Source of the DNA: Ignavibacteria bacterium
Lineage (GTDB): Bacteria; Bacteroidota; Ignavibacteria; Ignavibacteriales; Melioribacteraceae
Assembly (NCBI GenBank): GCA_009773205.1
Contig: WPAE01000008.1
Span: 1 to 64,000, forward strand
Direction of reading: 5' to 3'
Length of the DNA: 64,000 nt
The notes below the pieces were generated by a model. It saw nothing but the letters and a program-made list of their open reading frames with translations. It searched no databases and was not told the DNA's origin. Positions 16,869 through 25,323 of the stretch are shown one piece after another. The translations under genes and the position numbers were made by a program. Every line of letters begins with the position of its first letter. Within the stretch, counting starts at the first letter, position 1.

Positions 16869-17903
16869 ATGAAACCCGCAAGCCTCTTAACTATACTTTT
16901 AACAGCTCTTATAACAACATTTTCTTGTAAAGATGGAATAACAACAATTGAAGAACCACAGCCCGGAAGAAGAGATTATGTGTGGAAGGTGGATACACTA
17001 AAAGCACCAATGAATTATTTTATAGGAATGTGGGGAGCCTCAACCGATGATATATGGACGGTAAGCTTAACCGGAGATAGCGAAAACGCAATTTGGCATT
17101 TTAACGGTAATACATGGTCTGTTTACCAAAAAGAAAAGCTTGTAAGAACTTGCAATAGTATTTGGGGAAATTCTAAAAGAAACATATGGATTGTAGGTGG
17201 TGATGGTTACATTTGGCATTATGATGGCAGTGCGTGGAAGGAAAATTTTATATATCAGCAAAGTGATGGCTTTGCGACCATAATGGATATCTGGGGAAGA
17301 AATAGTTCCGACATTTATGCGTGCGGCGTTATACACTTGAAATCAAAAAAAGAACAAAGAGGCTTCATTTTACATTATGATGGAACTAAATGGAAAGAAT
17401 ATTACAAAGCAGATTACATTTCTCAGTTTAATTCGATTCTTGGTGATGACAAAAATGTATTTGTTACGGGTGTAAGAATTCTTTTTGAAGCAAATAATCA
17501 TATTAAGGTGGATTCCCTCTACATAGCAAAAGTATCAAATAATAAAACGAGTGTTTTATTTAGTGAGCCCAAAGAAGTGATGATAAATCAACATCTGGGA
17601 ATAGTAGGCAACAAGTTGCATGCGGTAATTAATTACCAACTATATAGTTACGAAAACAACAGCCTGAAACCGGTCTTTGAAATAAAACATCCAAAATTTA
17701 CAGGAAATATTTATGGGAGAAATTATAAAGATATTTTTTTAAGCATGTATGACGGAATAAGTCATTATGATGGGAATGATGTTAAATATTTGTACCAATT
17801 TGATAATGGTTTTTCTTATTACAAAGGTCGTCCATTGGATTTTGGAAGCAGCATATATTTTAATATTAGTGATAAACTAATATTACACGGCAGTTTAAAA
17901 TGA
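16869..17903 (+). CDS. Putative lipoprotein with beta-propeller-like WG repeats
   Basis: The 344-aa protein has a hydrophobic N terminus ending in TTFSCKDG, a plausible lipobox with Cys20 as lipidation site (the -3 residue is weak). The body carries repeated blades of the form (S)IWG....DIW..G....I(W/L)HYDG..WK: SIWGNSKRNIWIVGGDGYI, DIWGRNSSDIYACG and ILHYDGTKWKEYY. Such repeats are typical of beta-propeller surface proteins in this lineage. No catalytic motif is visible and no function is proposed. The gene is followed by two hairpins and then by a T9SS cargo gene. Base composition and codon use look like its neighbours. Confidence 0.75.
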   Translation: MKPASLLTILLTALITTFSCKDGITTIEEPQPGRRDYVWKVDTLKAPMNYFIGMWGASTDDIWTVSLTGDSENAIWHFNGNTWSVYQKEKLVRTCNSIWGNSKRNIWIVGGDGYIWHYDGSAWKENFIYQQSDGFATIMDIWGRNSSDIYACGVIHLKSKKEQRGFILHYDGTKWKEYYKADYISQFNSILGDDKNVFVTGVRILFEANNHIKVDSLYIAKVSNNKTSVLFSEPKEVMINQHLGIVGNKLHAVINYQLYSYENNSLKPVFEIKHPKFTGNIYGRNYKDIFLSMYDGISHYDGNDVKYLYQFDNGFSYYKGRPLDFGSSIYFNISDKLILHGSLK

Positions 17904-17948
17904 AAAAGGAGGGTACGTCCGTAGTTATGTTTTATTAAGCAGAGATAA

Positions 17949-17975
17949 GGAGATAGTGTAACGAGCACTATCTCC
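17949..17975 (+). terminator. Perfect 10-bp hairpin after the lipoprotein gene
   Basis: GGAGATAGTG and CACTATCTCC form a perfect stem with a 7-nt loop, followed by ATTAAAAAAG rather than a T run. Factor-independent termination is therefore uncertain. Confidence 0.5.
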
Positions 17976-17983
17976 ATTAAAAA

Positions 17984-18042
17984 AGAATAGCTCTCTAAGG
18001 CTTGCGACCTATGTAGTTAAACTACACGGCTATTCTGTTTTT
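17984..18042 (+). promoter_or_regulatory. Structured leader or terminator upstream of T9SS gene
   Basis: AGAATAGC pairs with GCTATTCT across about 37 nt, with an inner TGTAG/CTACA hairpin, and is followed by GTTTTTAAA. Flanking A and T runs extend the outer stem. It ends 40 nt before the ATG of the next gene, so it could act as an attenuator or be a terminator. No known riboswitch core was recognised. Confidence 0.4.
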
Positions 18043-18081
18043 AAATTAAACAATATTTTTTAAAGAAAGGAGAATTGTTTT

Positions 18082-19842
18082 ATGGAATCGTTAGTTAGAA
18101 TCACAATAGTTATGTTTTTTTTCAGCATCTATCTTTTAGCACAGGTACCGGGCAACACAACGCTTACAACCGGAAGCACTTCTATATTAAAAGAAACAAC
18201 CGGTCAAACAACTACGCATAGTTACGGAGTTTACGGAATAGGAATGGAGACAGTAGGAAACACCTCAAAAGTGTATAGAACTTATTTTGATTTTAGCCTT
18301 GAGGCAATACCTACTAATGCAACTATTCAAAGCGTTACTGTTTACATATCTAACGGTAAGAACGGATATACGCAAAAAATAACACAGATAGCCAGTTTAA
18401 ACCAATTTGATTTGAGCAGTTGTTGGACAGCAATCGGTAACGCAAATTCATTACATACTGGTGTAGCTTATAATGCTTCCAGCTTTACATCGGCAGCGAT
18501 AAAAACCGCAATACAGGGAAGTCTCTCCGGCAGAAAGATAATCATCGGTGTATTATCAGAAAGTGAAAGCACAAATGGATCAAACACTTCTGTATCTTTA
18601 AGCTTGTATGTAACATATACACGTCCTTTGGCTACAATAAATTACTCGGTTCGTAATGATATGGATGGTTTTGTTGGTGGAAATATAGGTGTGGGCATTA
18701 ACGCCCCCGCAACTTCACAAGGAAGTCCATATAGTTCAACTGCTACTGAAGGAAATACCATAAATGTTCAAGCTTACGATTATTCGGGAAACTTCTACAG
18801 TGGTTATAGTTATGTCTTTAATGATAACGAAGGTTCTACAAATAAAAGCGAGCTTTACAGTCAAGGTGGAGCAAGTAGGTATTTCAGCTATGGCGATAGC
18901 CCTAGTGGATCGCACACATTTCTGCAAAATGATAGCGGAATTGAATTCGTAGCAAAATTAAGAAAAGTATGTAATTTAAGTTTTTCAAATCCCGGGCGAT
19001 TAATAACCCTCAATGGAACTAATTTTACTTCATCTGCAAGTACTTCTGCCGTTGTTCAAAATACCGTTTCAGCATCAGCAGAACCGTATTTTGTTGTTAA
19101 TTACATCGAACACATGTTCTTAGGCGGCTGGAGAAACAGTGTCGGACAGCTGATTCCTTCAACCATTATTACAGCAACACAACACGATACTTACACACCC
19201 GAGTATCGTATTCAGCCGCTTACACCTAATATATCTTTTGGTACAACTATAGGACTGCCTATTCAAATTAATTGGACTGATAACCCTAATTCTGCTGTAA
19301 CGCAGTACCGCATTCATAGAAGGGTTTATTCCGGAACTTCTTGGGGACCTGATCAAGTAATTGGAACAGTAGGTAGAGGTGTTCTAACATTTACCGATAA
19401 CGACTTTATCTTAAAAACTTGGCGTACAGGTACTTGGTTAGAGTATGGTATAACAGCTTATTATTCTGTTAACAATACATGGTCATCCGGAGGAGCAAAT
19501 ACACAAGTTTATGGCATGCAAACTCTGATACAAAGCAATGAGTCGGCATTATTAACATCAGAAAGCGAAGTTCCAACAGATTATTCAATTAGCAATTATC
19601 CAAATCCATTCAATCCAACAACAACAATCAGCTATCAATTGCCAAAAGATGGGATGGTAACAATAAAGGTTTACGATATTCTTGGTAAAGAAGTTGCAAC
19701 ATTAGTAAACGAGCCTCAGCAATCTGGAACATATAATTCTCAATTCTCAATTCGTAATTCTCAATTATCCAGCGGTGTTTACATAGCAACAATACAAGCA
19801 AATAATTTTGTCAAATCAATTAAGCTGGTACTGGCTAAGTAA
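18082..19842 (+). CDS. Secreted T9SS cargo protein of unknown function
   Basis: The 586-aa protein starts at ATG behind AAAGGAG. It has a signal peptide (about 1-20, ending LLAQVPG). An N-terminal beta-rich domain (about 25-190, with YRTYFDFSLEAIPTNATIQSV) resembles carbohydrate-binding or DNRLRE-like modules, but I cannot name it. An FN3-like domain lies around 385-480 (PIQINWTDNPNSAVTQYRIHR). It ends in a T9SS sorting domain (NYPNPFNPTTTISYQLPKDG). Within that domain the loop before SSGVYIATI is encoded by five tandem heptamers (19735-19769). The gene converges on the CDF transporter gene, with a shared hairpin terminator between them. Confidence 0.83.
   Translation: MESLVRITIVMFFFSIYLLAQVPGNTTLTTGSTSILKETTGQTTTHSYGVYGIGMETVGNTSKVYRTYFDFSLEAIPTNATIQSVTVYISNGKNGYTQKITQIASLNQFDLSSCWTAIGNANSLHTGVAYNASSFTSAAIKTAIQGSLSGRKIIIGVLSESESTNGSNTSVSLSLYVTYTRPLATINYSVRNDMDGFVGGNIGVGINAPATSQGSPYSSTATEGNTINVQAYDYSGNFYSGYSYVFNDNEGSTNKSELYSQGGASRYFSYGDSPSGSHTFLQNDSGIEFVAKLRKVCNLSFSNPGRLITLNGTNFTSSASTSAVVQNTVSASAEPYFVVNYIEHMFLGGWRNSVGQLIPSTIITATQHDTYTPEYRIQPLTPNISFGTTIGLPIQINWTDNPNSAVTQYRIHRRVYSGTSWGPDQVIGTVGRGVLTFTDNDFILKTWRTGTWLEYGITAYYSVNNTWSSGGANTQVYGMQTLIQSNESALLTSESEVPTDYSISNYPNPFNPTTTISYQLPKDGMVTIKVYDILGKEVATLVNEPQQSGTYNSQFSIRNSQLSSGVYIATIQANNFVKSIKLVLAK
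19735..19769 (+). repeat. Five tandem heptamers inside a sorting-domain coding region
   Basis: AATTCTC AATTCTC AATTCGT AATTCTC AATTATC, 35 nt, encodes the NSQFSIRNSQLS loop. The same seven-base phasing occurs in many spacers of the window. Confidence 0.8.
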
Positions 19843-19852
19843 GCAGCTCGGT

Positions 19853-19904
19853 AGGGAATAGTATCCGCCATGAAGCGGCGGACAAGTAAGACCATTCCCT
19901 TTGT
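19853..19904. terminator. Two-level hairpin between convergent genes
   Basis: The outer arms AGGGAAT/ATTCCCT enclose an inner TCCGCC/GGCGGA hairpin, and TTTG follows. It can serve both the T9SS gene and the convergent transporter gene. The inner CGGCGGACAAGT is shared with the element inserted in rpiA. Confidence 0.6.
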
Positions 19905-19909
19905 AAAAC

Positions 19910-20761
19910 TTAAACCGGATCCACGTGCACAAAAACTTTTTGAACTTCATCAATCCTTTCTAGAGCAAAGCGTACTTTGTTTCCAATATCGTGCGATTCT
20001 TGCGTGGTTAGTTTTCCATCAACTTCAACATGAATTTCTATATGAAATTTATCTCCAACGTACAAAGAACGTAAATCATTTATTCCTTTTACACCTTCAA
20101 TTGCAAGCGCAATTAATTTTACATTCTTATCAAAATCACTATTGGCAGATGTTCCCATTAAGTAATTTAAATTCTCTCTGGCAACTTCGTAACCAGATTT
20201 GAAAATAAACAATGCAACCATAATTCCGGCGGCGCTATCTAAATAGTTGTAATTGAACGATGCGCCGATAATTCCTAGCAGTGCTATTGAAGAAGCTAGA
20301 ACATCATTTGTGCTGTCAACCGATGCAGCGCGTATTGCCGGACTGTTAAACATCTTTGCAACTTTAACCTGGTATCTGTTCAATATAATTTTTGAAATTA
20401 TTGTAATGATAAGAACTACATACACGGCGGGAATTGTGTTAATCTCTTTTGGCTCGATGAAACGCTTTATAGACTCTTCAATAATGTTTACTCCAACAAC
20501 AAAAGCGAACACAGAAAGAATAAATGCTGCAAGCGGCTGTGCTGCGTTATGCCCAAATTGATGTTTGGAATCCGGCTTTTCGCGCGACATGCGTACCGCT
20601 ATTTTAATTCCTATCGAAACAAGAACATCTGTAAAAGAATTAAGTGCTTCTCCAATCACCGCTATCGAGTTTGATATTACTCCAACAACAGCTTTAATGA
20701 GAAACAACAAAAAATTTATTACGAGTGCAGCATCTGCTGCGCGTTTAAGGGTCTGTGGCAT
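19910..20761 (-). CDS. Cation diffusion facilitator (CDF) family transporter
   Basis: The 283-aa protein has about six predicted membrane segments followed by a cytoplasmic domain of about 90 residues, the standard CDF layout. The metal-site segments are GEALNSFTDVLVSIG (segment 2) and ASVDSTNDVLASS (segment 5). The site therefore reads N-x3-D plus D-x3-D rather than the Zn-type with His in segment 5, which leaves metal specificity open (Mn, Fe or Zn). The C-terminal domain shows KFHIEIHVEVDGKLTTQESHDIG, typical of the CDF dimerisation domain, ending VFVHVDPV. It exports divalent cations from the cytoplasm by proton antiport. It lies 79 nt downstream of the peptidase T gene. Confidence 0.93.
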   Translation of the reverse strand: MPQTLKRAADAALVINFLLFLIKAVVGVISNSIAVIGEALNSFTDVLVSIGIKIAVRMSREKPDSKHQFGHNAAQPLAAFILSVFAFVVGVNIIEESIKRFIEPKEINTIPAVYVVLIITIISKIILNRYQVKVAKMFNSPAIRAASVDSTNDVLASSIALLGIIGASFNYNYLDSAAGIMVALFIFKSGYEVARENLNYLMGTSANSDFDKNVKLIALAIEGVKGINDLRSLYVGDKFHIEIHVEVDGKLTTQESHDIGNKVRFALERIDEVQKVFVHVDPV

Positions 20762-20767
20762 TTAATT

Positions 20768-20802
20768 AGGTACAAGGTTCAAGCAGCAAGGAACAAGTGA
20801 AT
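20768..20802. repeat. Degenerate heptamer array between CDF and pepT genes
   Basis: AGGTACA AGGTTCA AGCAGCA AGGAACA AGTGAAT is five units in strict 7-nt phase sharing AGG..CA. Confidence 0.65.
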
Positions 20803-20840
20803 TCTAAACTGCTTGAACCGAATATTTTTCAATTAGTTTA

Positions 20841-22091
20841 TTAAGATTTTTCTTCCCAAACTTGAGCAAGAGTAACAATCATTTTTACAGATGCTTCCAT
20901 ATCTTGTACTGCAACATATTCTAAATAACCATGAAAATTATGCCCGCCTGCAAACAAGTTTGGAGTTGGCAAACCCATATAGCTTAAGCGCGAACCATCA
21001 GTTCCGCCGCGTATTGCAGATTGAATCGGCTTAATGTTTAAGCGGTTAAGAGCTTCTACGGCAAATTGTTCAACTTGCGGATGTTCATCCAAAACATATT
21101 TCATATTTCTGTACTGTTGAATTACTTCAAAATCATATGTAGCTCCAGGAAACTGAACAATAGCTTTATCGCACAAATCTTTTAAGAAGTCTTCAAATTC
21201 TTGCAGCCTATCTGCATAAAAATCTCGGATTATAAATTTTAATGTTGTAAGCGTTTCATTTCCTGTTATAGATGTTGGATGAACATAACCTTCTCTCTTT
21301 TCTGTAGTTTCCGGTGAGAGGGTTTCTTTGGGAAGCATTTCTAAAAATCTGGAAGCAATTTTTACTGAGTTGATCATTTTATTTTTTGCATAGCCGGGGT
21401 GAACATTTTTGCCATGAAATTTAATTATTACTGCATCGGCACTGAATGTTTCTGTTTCAACTTCGCCTCGTGTAGAGCCGTCAATTGTGTAAGCATACTT
21501 CGCGCCAAATTTCGCAACGTCAAATTTTTCTGTACCGCGTCCAACCTCTTCATCCGGTGTAAAACAAACTCTAATTTTTCCATGTTTAATTTCGGGATGT
21601 TGAACTAAGTAATTCATCGCATCAATTATTTCTGCTATTCCGGCTTTATCATCTGCGCCAAGCAGTGTAGTTCCATCTGTAGTAATTATGTCCATTCCTA
21701 TCATGTCTTGTAACTCTGGATTTCCGGCAGCATCAATTACTTTGGACGAGTCTTTAGTTAAAGCAATATCTCCGCCTTGATAATTTTTATGAATTACAGG
21801 ATTAACATCTTTACCAGTAACTGCCGGTGAAGTATCAACGTGCGCAATAAAACCAATCACAGACACTTCTTTATCTGTGTTTGCCGGCAATGTTGCCATC
21901 ACATATCCATGCTGGTCAAGTTCAGCATCGGTTAAACCAATTTGTTTTAATTCATCTACTAATTGTTTGGATAGCTCTAACTGTTTAGGATCACTTGGAA
22001 AAGTTTTGGAATCTTCGTTGGATTGAGTATCAACTTTTACATAATTAAGAAATCGTTCTACACAAGTGAATTTGTAATTGGGATCGAACAT
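20841..22091 (-). CDS. pepT: Peptidase T (tripeptide aminopeptidase, M20B)
   Basis: The product is 416 aa from the ATG at 22089-22091. It has the M20B metal-site blocks VIGFIAHVDTSPAV (His-x-Asp), LLGADDKAGIAEI (bridging Asp), CFTPDEEVGRG (Glu-Glu) and, near the end, GGTDGSRLSYMGLPTPNLFAGGHNFHG. These identify the di-zinc aminopeptidase that releases N-terminal residues from tripeptides in the cytoplasm. A longer frame reaches 22184, but the internal start is preferred. It has AAGAGG at the right distance, gives the usual family length of about 410 aa, and leaves 95 bp for divergent promoters with the phosphorylase gene. Confidence 0.93.
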   Translation of the reverse strand: MFDPNYKFTCVERFLNYVKVDTQSNEDSKTFPSDPKQLELSKQLVDELKQIGLTDAELDQHGYVMATLPANTDKEVSVIGFIAHVDTSPAVTGKDVNPVIHKNYQGGDIALTKDSSKVIDAAGNPELQDMIGMDIITTDGTTLLGADDKAGIAEIIDAMNYLVQHPEIKHGKIRVCFTPDEEVGRGTEKFDVAKFGAKYAYTIDGSTRGEVETETFSADAVIIKFHGKNVHPGYAKNKMINSVKIASRFLEMLPKETLSPETTEKREGYVHPTSITGNETLTTLKFIIRDFYADRLQEFEDFLKDLCDKAIVQFPGATYDFEVIQQYRNMKYVLDEHPQVEQFAVEALNRLNIKPIQSAIRGGTDGSRLSYMGLPTPNLFAGGHNFHGYLEYVAVQDMEASVKMIVTLAQVWEEKS

Positions 22092-22186
22092 TTTTTCCTC
22101 TTTTAGTTTAATTTTGGAAAGCAAGTTAATAGAGTTGGCTTCATTCTTCAAGCCGGCAGATTTAAGAATTTTATTATGGAACAAAA

Positions 22187-23488
22187 ATGAATACTGTAGA
22201 ACTTATCCGCAAAAAAAGAAATGGGAACGAGCTTACTGAACAGGAAATTCAATATTTAATTACAAACTTTACTAACCGGAAAATACCGGATTATCAATTT
22301 TCTTCTTTTTTGATGGCTGCATTTCTTAAGGGAATGAGTAAACAAGAAACTGCGTCGCTAACAAAAGCTATGCTTTACAGCGGAAAAGTTGTTGATCTCT
22401 CTTCGATAAAGGGAATTAAAGTTGATAAACATTCTACAGGCGGAATTGGTGATAAAACTTCTTTAATACTTGCGCCAATAGTTGCCGCAGCAGGCGTTAA
22501 TGTACCAATGATAAGCGGGCGCGGTCTTGGGCACACCGGAGGAACTTTAGATAAATTAGAATCTATTCCCGGCTTCAGAACCGATCTCGATTTAAACAAT
22601 TACAAACGAATAATTAAAAAGTGCGGAGTTGTGCTAATTGGGCAGACAAAAGAGATTGCTCCTGCAGATAAACTTATTTATTCGCTTCGAGATGTAACTG
22701 CAACTGTTGAATCCATTCCTTTAATTACCGGAAGCATAATGAGCAAAAAACTTGCTGAAGGAATTGATGCGCTCGTGCTGGATGTTAAAACCGGTTCCGG
22801 CGCATTTATGCAAAAGTACGAGGATTCTCTTGCGCTTGCAGATTCTCTTGTTAATACAGCTAAGGCGTTTAAGAAAAAAGTTATAGCTATGATTACAGAT
22901 ATGAATCAACCACTTGGAAATTACATTGGAAACTGGTTAGAAATTTATGAATCTGTTAAAGTTCTTCAAGGTGAAAAAGTTAGTGATTTGCTTGAAGTTA
23001 CACTTAATCTTTCCGGCGCAATGATTTATCTTGGCGGAAAGGCAAAATCTATTAAAGAAGGAATTGAAATTTCTCAAGATTTAATTGATAACGGCAAAGC
23101 TTTCGATAAGTTTTTGGAGTTAGTTAATCTACAAGGCGGCGATATTAGTTATCTTAAGAATCTCGACAAATATCCTAAATCAAAAATACATGTTGAGCTG
23201 ACTGCAAATAAATCTGGTTATATTGAATCTATGAATAATTACGAAATAGGAATGGCTTCGCTTGAACTTGGCGCAGGAAGAATTACGATGGCAGACAAAA
23301 TTGACCCTAAAGCTGGAATAATTTTCTATCCAAAGATTGGCGATAAAATTTCTAAAGGGCAAATTATTGCAGAGTTATTCACAGATAAAAAAGAAAAAGT
23401 AGAAGCCGTAAAAGAGAAGTTGAACAATGCTATAAAATATTCTTCCAAACATGTAAAACCGATTAAACTCATTCATAAAGTAATTTAA
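22187..23488 (+). CDS. pdp: Pyrimidine-nucleoside / thymidine phosphorylase
   Basis: The 433-aa protein matches the thymidine/pyrimidine-nucleoside phosphorylase family throughout. It has the signature SGRGLGHTGGTLDKLESIPG, the phosphate-binding KHSTGGIGDKTSL, and the lysine-rich VLDVKTGSGAFM block. The C-terminal barrel-sandwich hybrid domain is present (AGIIFYPKIGDKISKGQ). It splits pyrimidine nucleosides into base and (deoxy)ribose 1-phosphate in the cytoplasm for salvage. Length is normal. The ribosome site is weak. It is divergent from pepT and followed 25 nt later by an SPFH gene. A nucleoside-type permease is encoded farther along (31838), which fits a salvage role but is not linked in an operon. 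Confidence 0.94.
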   Translation: MNTVELIRKKRNGNELTEQEIQYLITNFTNRKIPDYQFSSFLMAAFLKGMSKQETASLTKAMLYSGKVVDLSSIKGIKVDKHSTGGIGDKTSLILAPIVAAAGVNVPMISGRGLGHTGGTLDKLESIPGFRTDLDLNNYKRIIKKCGVVLIGQTKEIAPADKLIYSLRDVTATVESIPLITGSIMSKKLAEGIDALVLDVKTGSGAFMQKYEDSLALADSLVNTAKAFKKKVIAMITDMNQPLGNYIGNWLEIYESVKVLQGEKVSDLLEVTLNLSGAMIYLGGKAKSIKEGIEISQDLIDNGKAFDKFLELVNLQGGDISYLKNLDKYPKSKIHVELTANKSGYIESMNNYEIGMASLELGAGRITMADKIDPKAGIIFYPKIGDKISKGQIIAELFTDKKEKVEAVKEKLNNAIKYSSKHVKPIKLIHKVI

Positions 23489-23513
23489 GTTTACAAACAA
23501 TAAAGGAGCAAAT

Positions 23514-24383
23514 ATGTTATTCTTATTAGCGTTGTTAATTATTGCTGTTTCGTATTCGGTTTACACAAATTTAAAAAAAGCAGGAAGGTACAGAGAGTCT
23601 AAATTTGCGTTTGCAGGTTATGCAGTTGCCGGAATTATTATTCTTCTAAAACTTTTTACCGTAGTACCTGCCGGAACTGTTGGCGTTGTAGATTTTCTTG
23701 GCAGTGTTAGCGATAACACACTTAAAGCCGGTGTAAACTTTGTTAACCCTTTAGCAAACGTAATTAAGTTCAGCATCAAGACCCAAGAAATGAAGGAGAC
23801 TATGAATGTTCCTTCAAAGGAAGGGTTAAGCGTTCAATTAGAAATTAGTTTGCTCTTCAGTCTCGATCCGGAAAACGCTTCTAAAATTTATAAAACGGTT
23901 GGAGAAGACTACACAAATATTATTTTGATTCCGCAATTCCGCTCTGTGGTTAGAGGCGTTACTTCTAAATATGACGCTAAATCTTTGTACACTGCCTCGC
24001 GTGAACAGTTGGCAAACGAAATTAAGATTGAACTCGAAAAGTTAGTTTTGCCAAGAGGAATTATTGTTGAATCTGCGCCTATGCGCCACATTATTCTTCC
24101 TCAAGGGCTAACTGCTGCTATCGAAGAAAAGTTGAAATCGGAACAAGAAAGCCAGCGTATGCAGTTTGTTCTTAAACGCGAAGAGCAGGAAGCCGAACGT
24201 AAACGAATTGAAGCTAAAGGTATTGCAGATTTTCAGGCAATTGTTTCGCGCGGCATTAACGACCAACTGCTTCAGTGGAAAGGCATTGAAGCAACTGAAA
24301 AACTTGCTAATTCTACCAACAGCAAAATTGTGGTTATAGGCGCCGGAAAATCTGGACTGCCGCTTATTCTAAACCAGAATTAA
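23514..24383 (+). CDS. SPFH/prohibitin-family membrane protein
   Basis: The 289-aa protein starts at ATG behind TAAAGGAG. It has two closely spaced N-terminal hydrophobic segments (residues 1-15 and 25-50), then the band 7/SPFH domain. Visible blocks are VPAGTVGVVDFLGSV, LKAGVNFVNPLANVIKFSIKTQEM and the ENASKIYKTVGEDY region. A C-terminal coiled coil rich in E/R/A follows (EEKLKSEQESQRMQFVLKREEQEAERKRIEAKG). The end KIVVIGAGKSGLPLIL matches prohibitin-type homologues. Such proteins form ring-like membrane scaffolds that often control FtsH-type proteases; no partner protease is adjacent. A strong hairpin terminator follows. Confidence 0.9.
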   Translation: MLFLLALLIIAVSYSVYTNLKKAGRYRESKFAFAGYAVAGIIILLKLFTVVPAGTVGVVDFLGSVSDNTLKAGVNFVNPLANVIKFSIKTQEMKETMNVPSKEGLSVQLEISLLFSLDPENASKIYKTVGEDYTNIILIPQFRSVVRGVTSKYDAKSLYTASREQLANEIKIELEKLVLPRGIIVESAPMRHIILPQGLTAAIEEKLKSEQESQRMQFVLKREEQEAERKRIEAKGIADFQAIVSRGINDQLLQWKGIEATEKLANSTNSKIVVIGAGKSGLPLILNQN

Positions 24384-24392
24384 ATACTCCAC

Positions 24393-24423
24393 AATGTGCG
24401 GATAATTAAGTCCGCACATTTTC
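24393..24423 (+). terminator. Hairpin terminator after the SPFH gene
   Basis: AATGTGCGGA pairs perfectly with TCCGCACATT around an 8-nt loop, followed by TTC. Confidence 0.7.
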
Positions 24424-24440
24424 AACTTCATCTATGCTAT

Positions 24441-24448
24441 TATTTTTG
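24441..24448 (+). promoter_or_regulatory. Possible -7 box for the metal operon
   Basis: TATTTTTG fits TAnnTTTG and lies 44 nt before the GTG start. No clear -33 TTTG is present at the expected spacing, so support is weak. Confidence 0.3.
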
Positions 24449-24492
24449 AAACTTTTCTCGATACTAATGTGTAAAAATGCTACTTTTACAAC

Positions 24493-24879
24493 GTGAAAAA
24501 ATTATTATACATATTATTCATATTGGTTTACCTGCTTCCTACAGTAGGCTTAACAGTAGCCAATCATTTTTGCGGAGATACTTTAGTATCTACTAATGTT
24601 GTTTTAGCCAAAGCCTTGGATGAACCGGTTAATTGCTGCCCCGATGAACCTGAAGATAATTCTTGCTGCTCCGATCAAATAGTTACTTATAAATCAGATG
24701 ATTCACACTTTGCTTCAGCAAAAAGTAGTCTCGAAAATATTTCTTTAGACTATACCTTAATTCATACAGAGACTTCTTATAGAAATAATTTTGTTAAATC
24801 TTTCTCATTTCAATCAACAACTTCTCATTACCAGCCTGGAACCCCAGCTTATATTATAAACAGAACTCTCCTTATTTAA
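24493..24879 (+). CDS. Cys-rich secreted protein, HYC_CC_PP-like
   Basis: The 128-aa protein starts at GTG and has a signal peptide or anchor (KKLLYILFILVYLLPTVG). Its ordered cysteine motifs are NHFCGD, VNCCPDEPEDN and SCCSDQ. This matches the HYC_CC_PP type of small Bacteroidota proteins found beside heavy-metal transport genes. The His-x2-Cys and two CC pairs suggest thiol coordination of a soft metal such as copper in the periplasm. It is the first gene of a set with a secreted HMA protein and a TonB receptor that itself has a CC pair in its plug. Exact function is unknown. Confidence 0.75.
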   Translation: MKKLLYILFILVYLLPTVGLTVANHFCGDTLVSTNVVLAKALDEPVNCCPDEPEDNSCCSDQIVTYKSDDSHFASAKSSLENISLDYTLIHTETSYRNNFVKSFSFQSTTSHYQPGTPAYIINRTLLI

Positions 24880-24952
24880 TCCAACTCAAAAACTTTTGTA
24901 TTTAGAAGTTAGTTGGTTCATTTTATTATTTTAAATTTTATTGGAGAGTTTT

Positions 24953-25300
24953 ATGAAAAAGTTACTTTCATTAGTTGTTGCATTAATGTTTGCTTCATCA
25001 TTTAGTTACGCACAAGAAAGCAAGGTTGTAGAAGCCGAATTTAAAGTTGCCGGTAATTGCGGAATGTGTAAATCTAGAATAGAAAAAGCGATGAAGATTA
25101 AAGAAGTTAAGTTTGCAAAGTGGGATAAGAGCGCTAAGATTCTTAAAGTCAATTACTTTTCTCCAGATATAACAGTTGATTCTCTAAAGAAGCGCATTGC
25201 AGAAGTTGGGCACGATACTGATATGTTCAATGCTGATGATGCTGTGTATGCAAAACTGCCAAAGTGCTGCTTGTACAGAGATAACCCTAAAACACATTAA
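24953..25300 (+). CDS. Secreted heavy-metal-associated (HMA) domain protein
   Basis: The 115-aa protein starts at ATG behind TTGGAGAG; a TTG 12 nt earlier is the ribosome site itself. A signal peptide (ending SFSYAQE) is followed by one HMA domain. Its metal loop reads GNCGMCKSRIEKA (CxxC), then WDKSAKILKVNYFSP and a ferredoxin-like fold. The C-terminal tail carries another CC (LPKCCLYRDN). Domains like this bind Cu(I) and pass it between partners. Being exported, it would act as a periplasmic chaperone between the TonB receptor and the Cys-rich neighbour (inference). The next gene starts 23 nt later. Confidence 0.9.
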   Translation: MKKLLSLVVALMFASSFSYAQESKVVEAEFKVAGNCGMCKSRIEKAMKIKEVKFAKWDKSAKILKVNYFSPDITVDSLKKRIAEVGHDTDMFNADDAVYAKLPKCCLYRDNPKTH

Positions 25301-25323
25301 TCAGCAAAATTTTGGAGAAAGCT

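Noticed and set aside
17984-18042. c-di-GMP or other known riboswitch
   Set aside because: The conserved cores of known classes could not be matched; kept only as an unnamed structure.
19870-20202. 110-aa plus-strand frame
   Set aside because: Antisense shadow of the well-supported CDF transporter gene.
22092-22184. Longer N terminus of peptidase T
   Set aside because: The extra 31 residues are not family-like and would leave only 2 bp to the divergent gene; the internal ATG has a better ribosome site.
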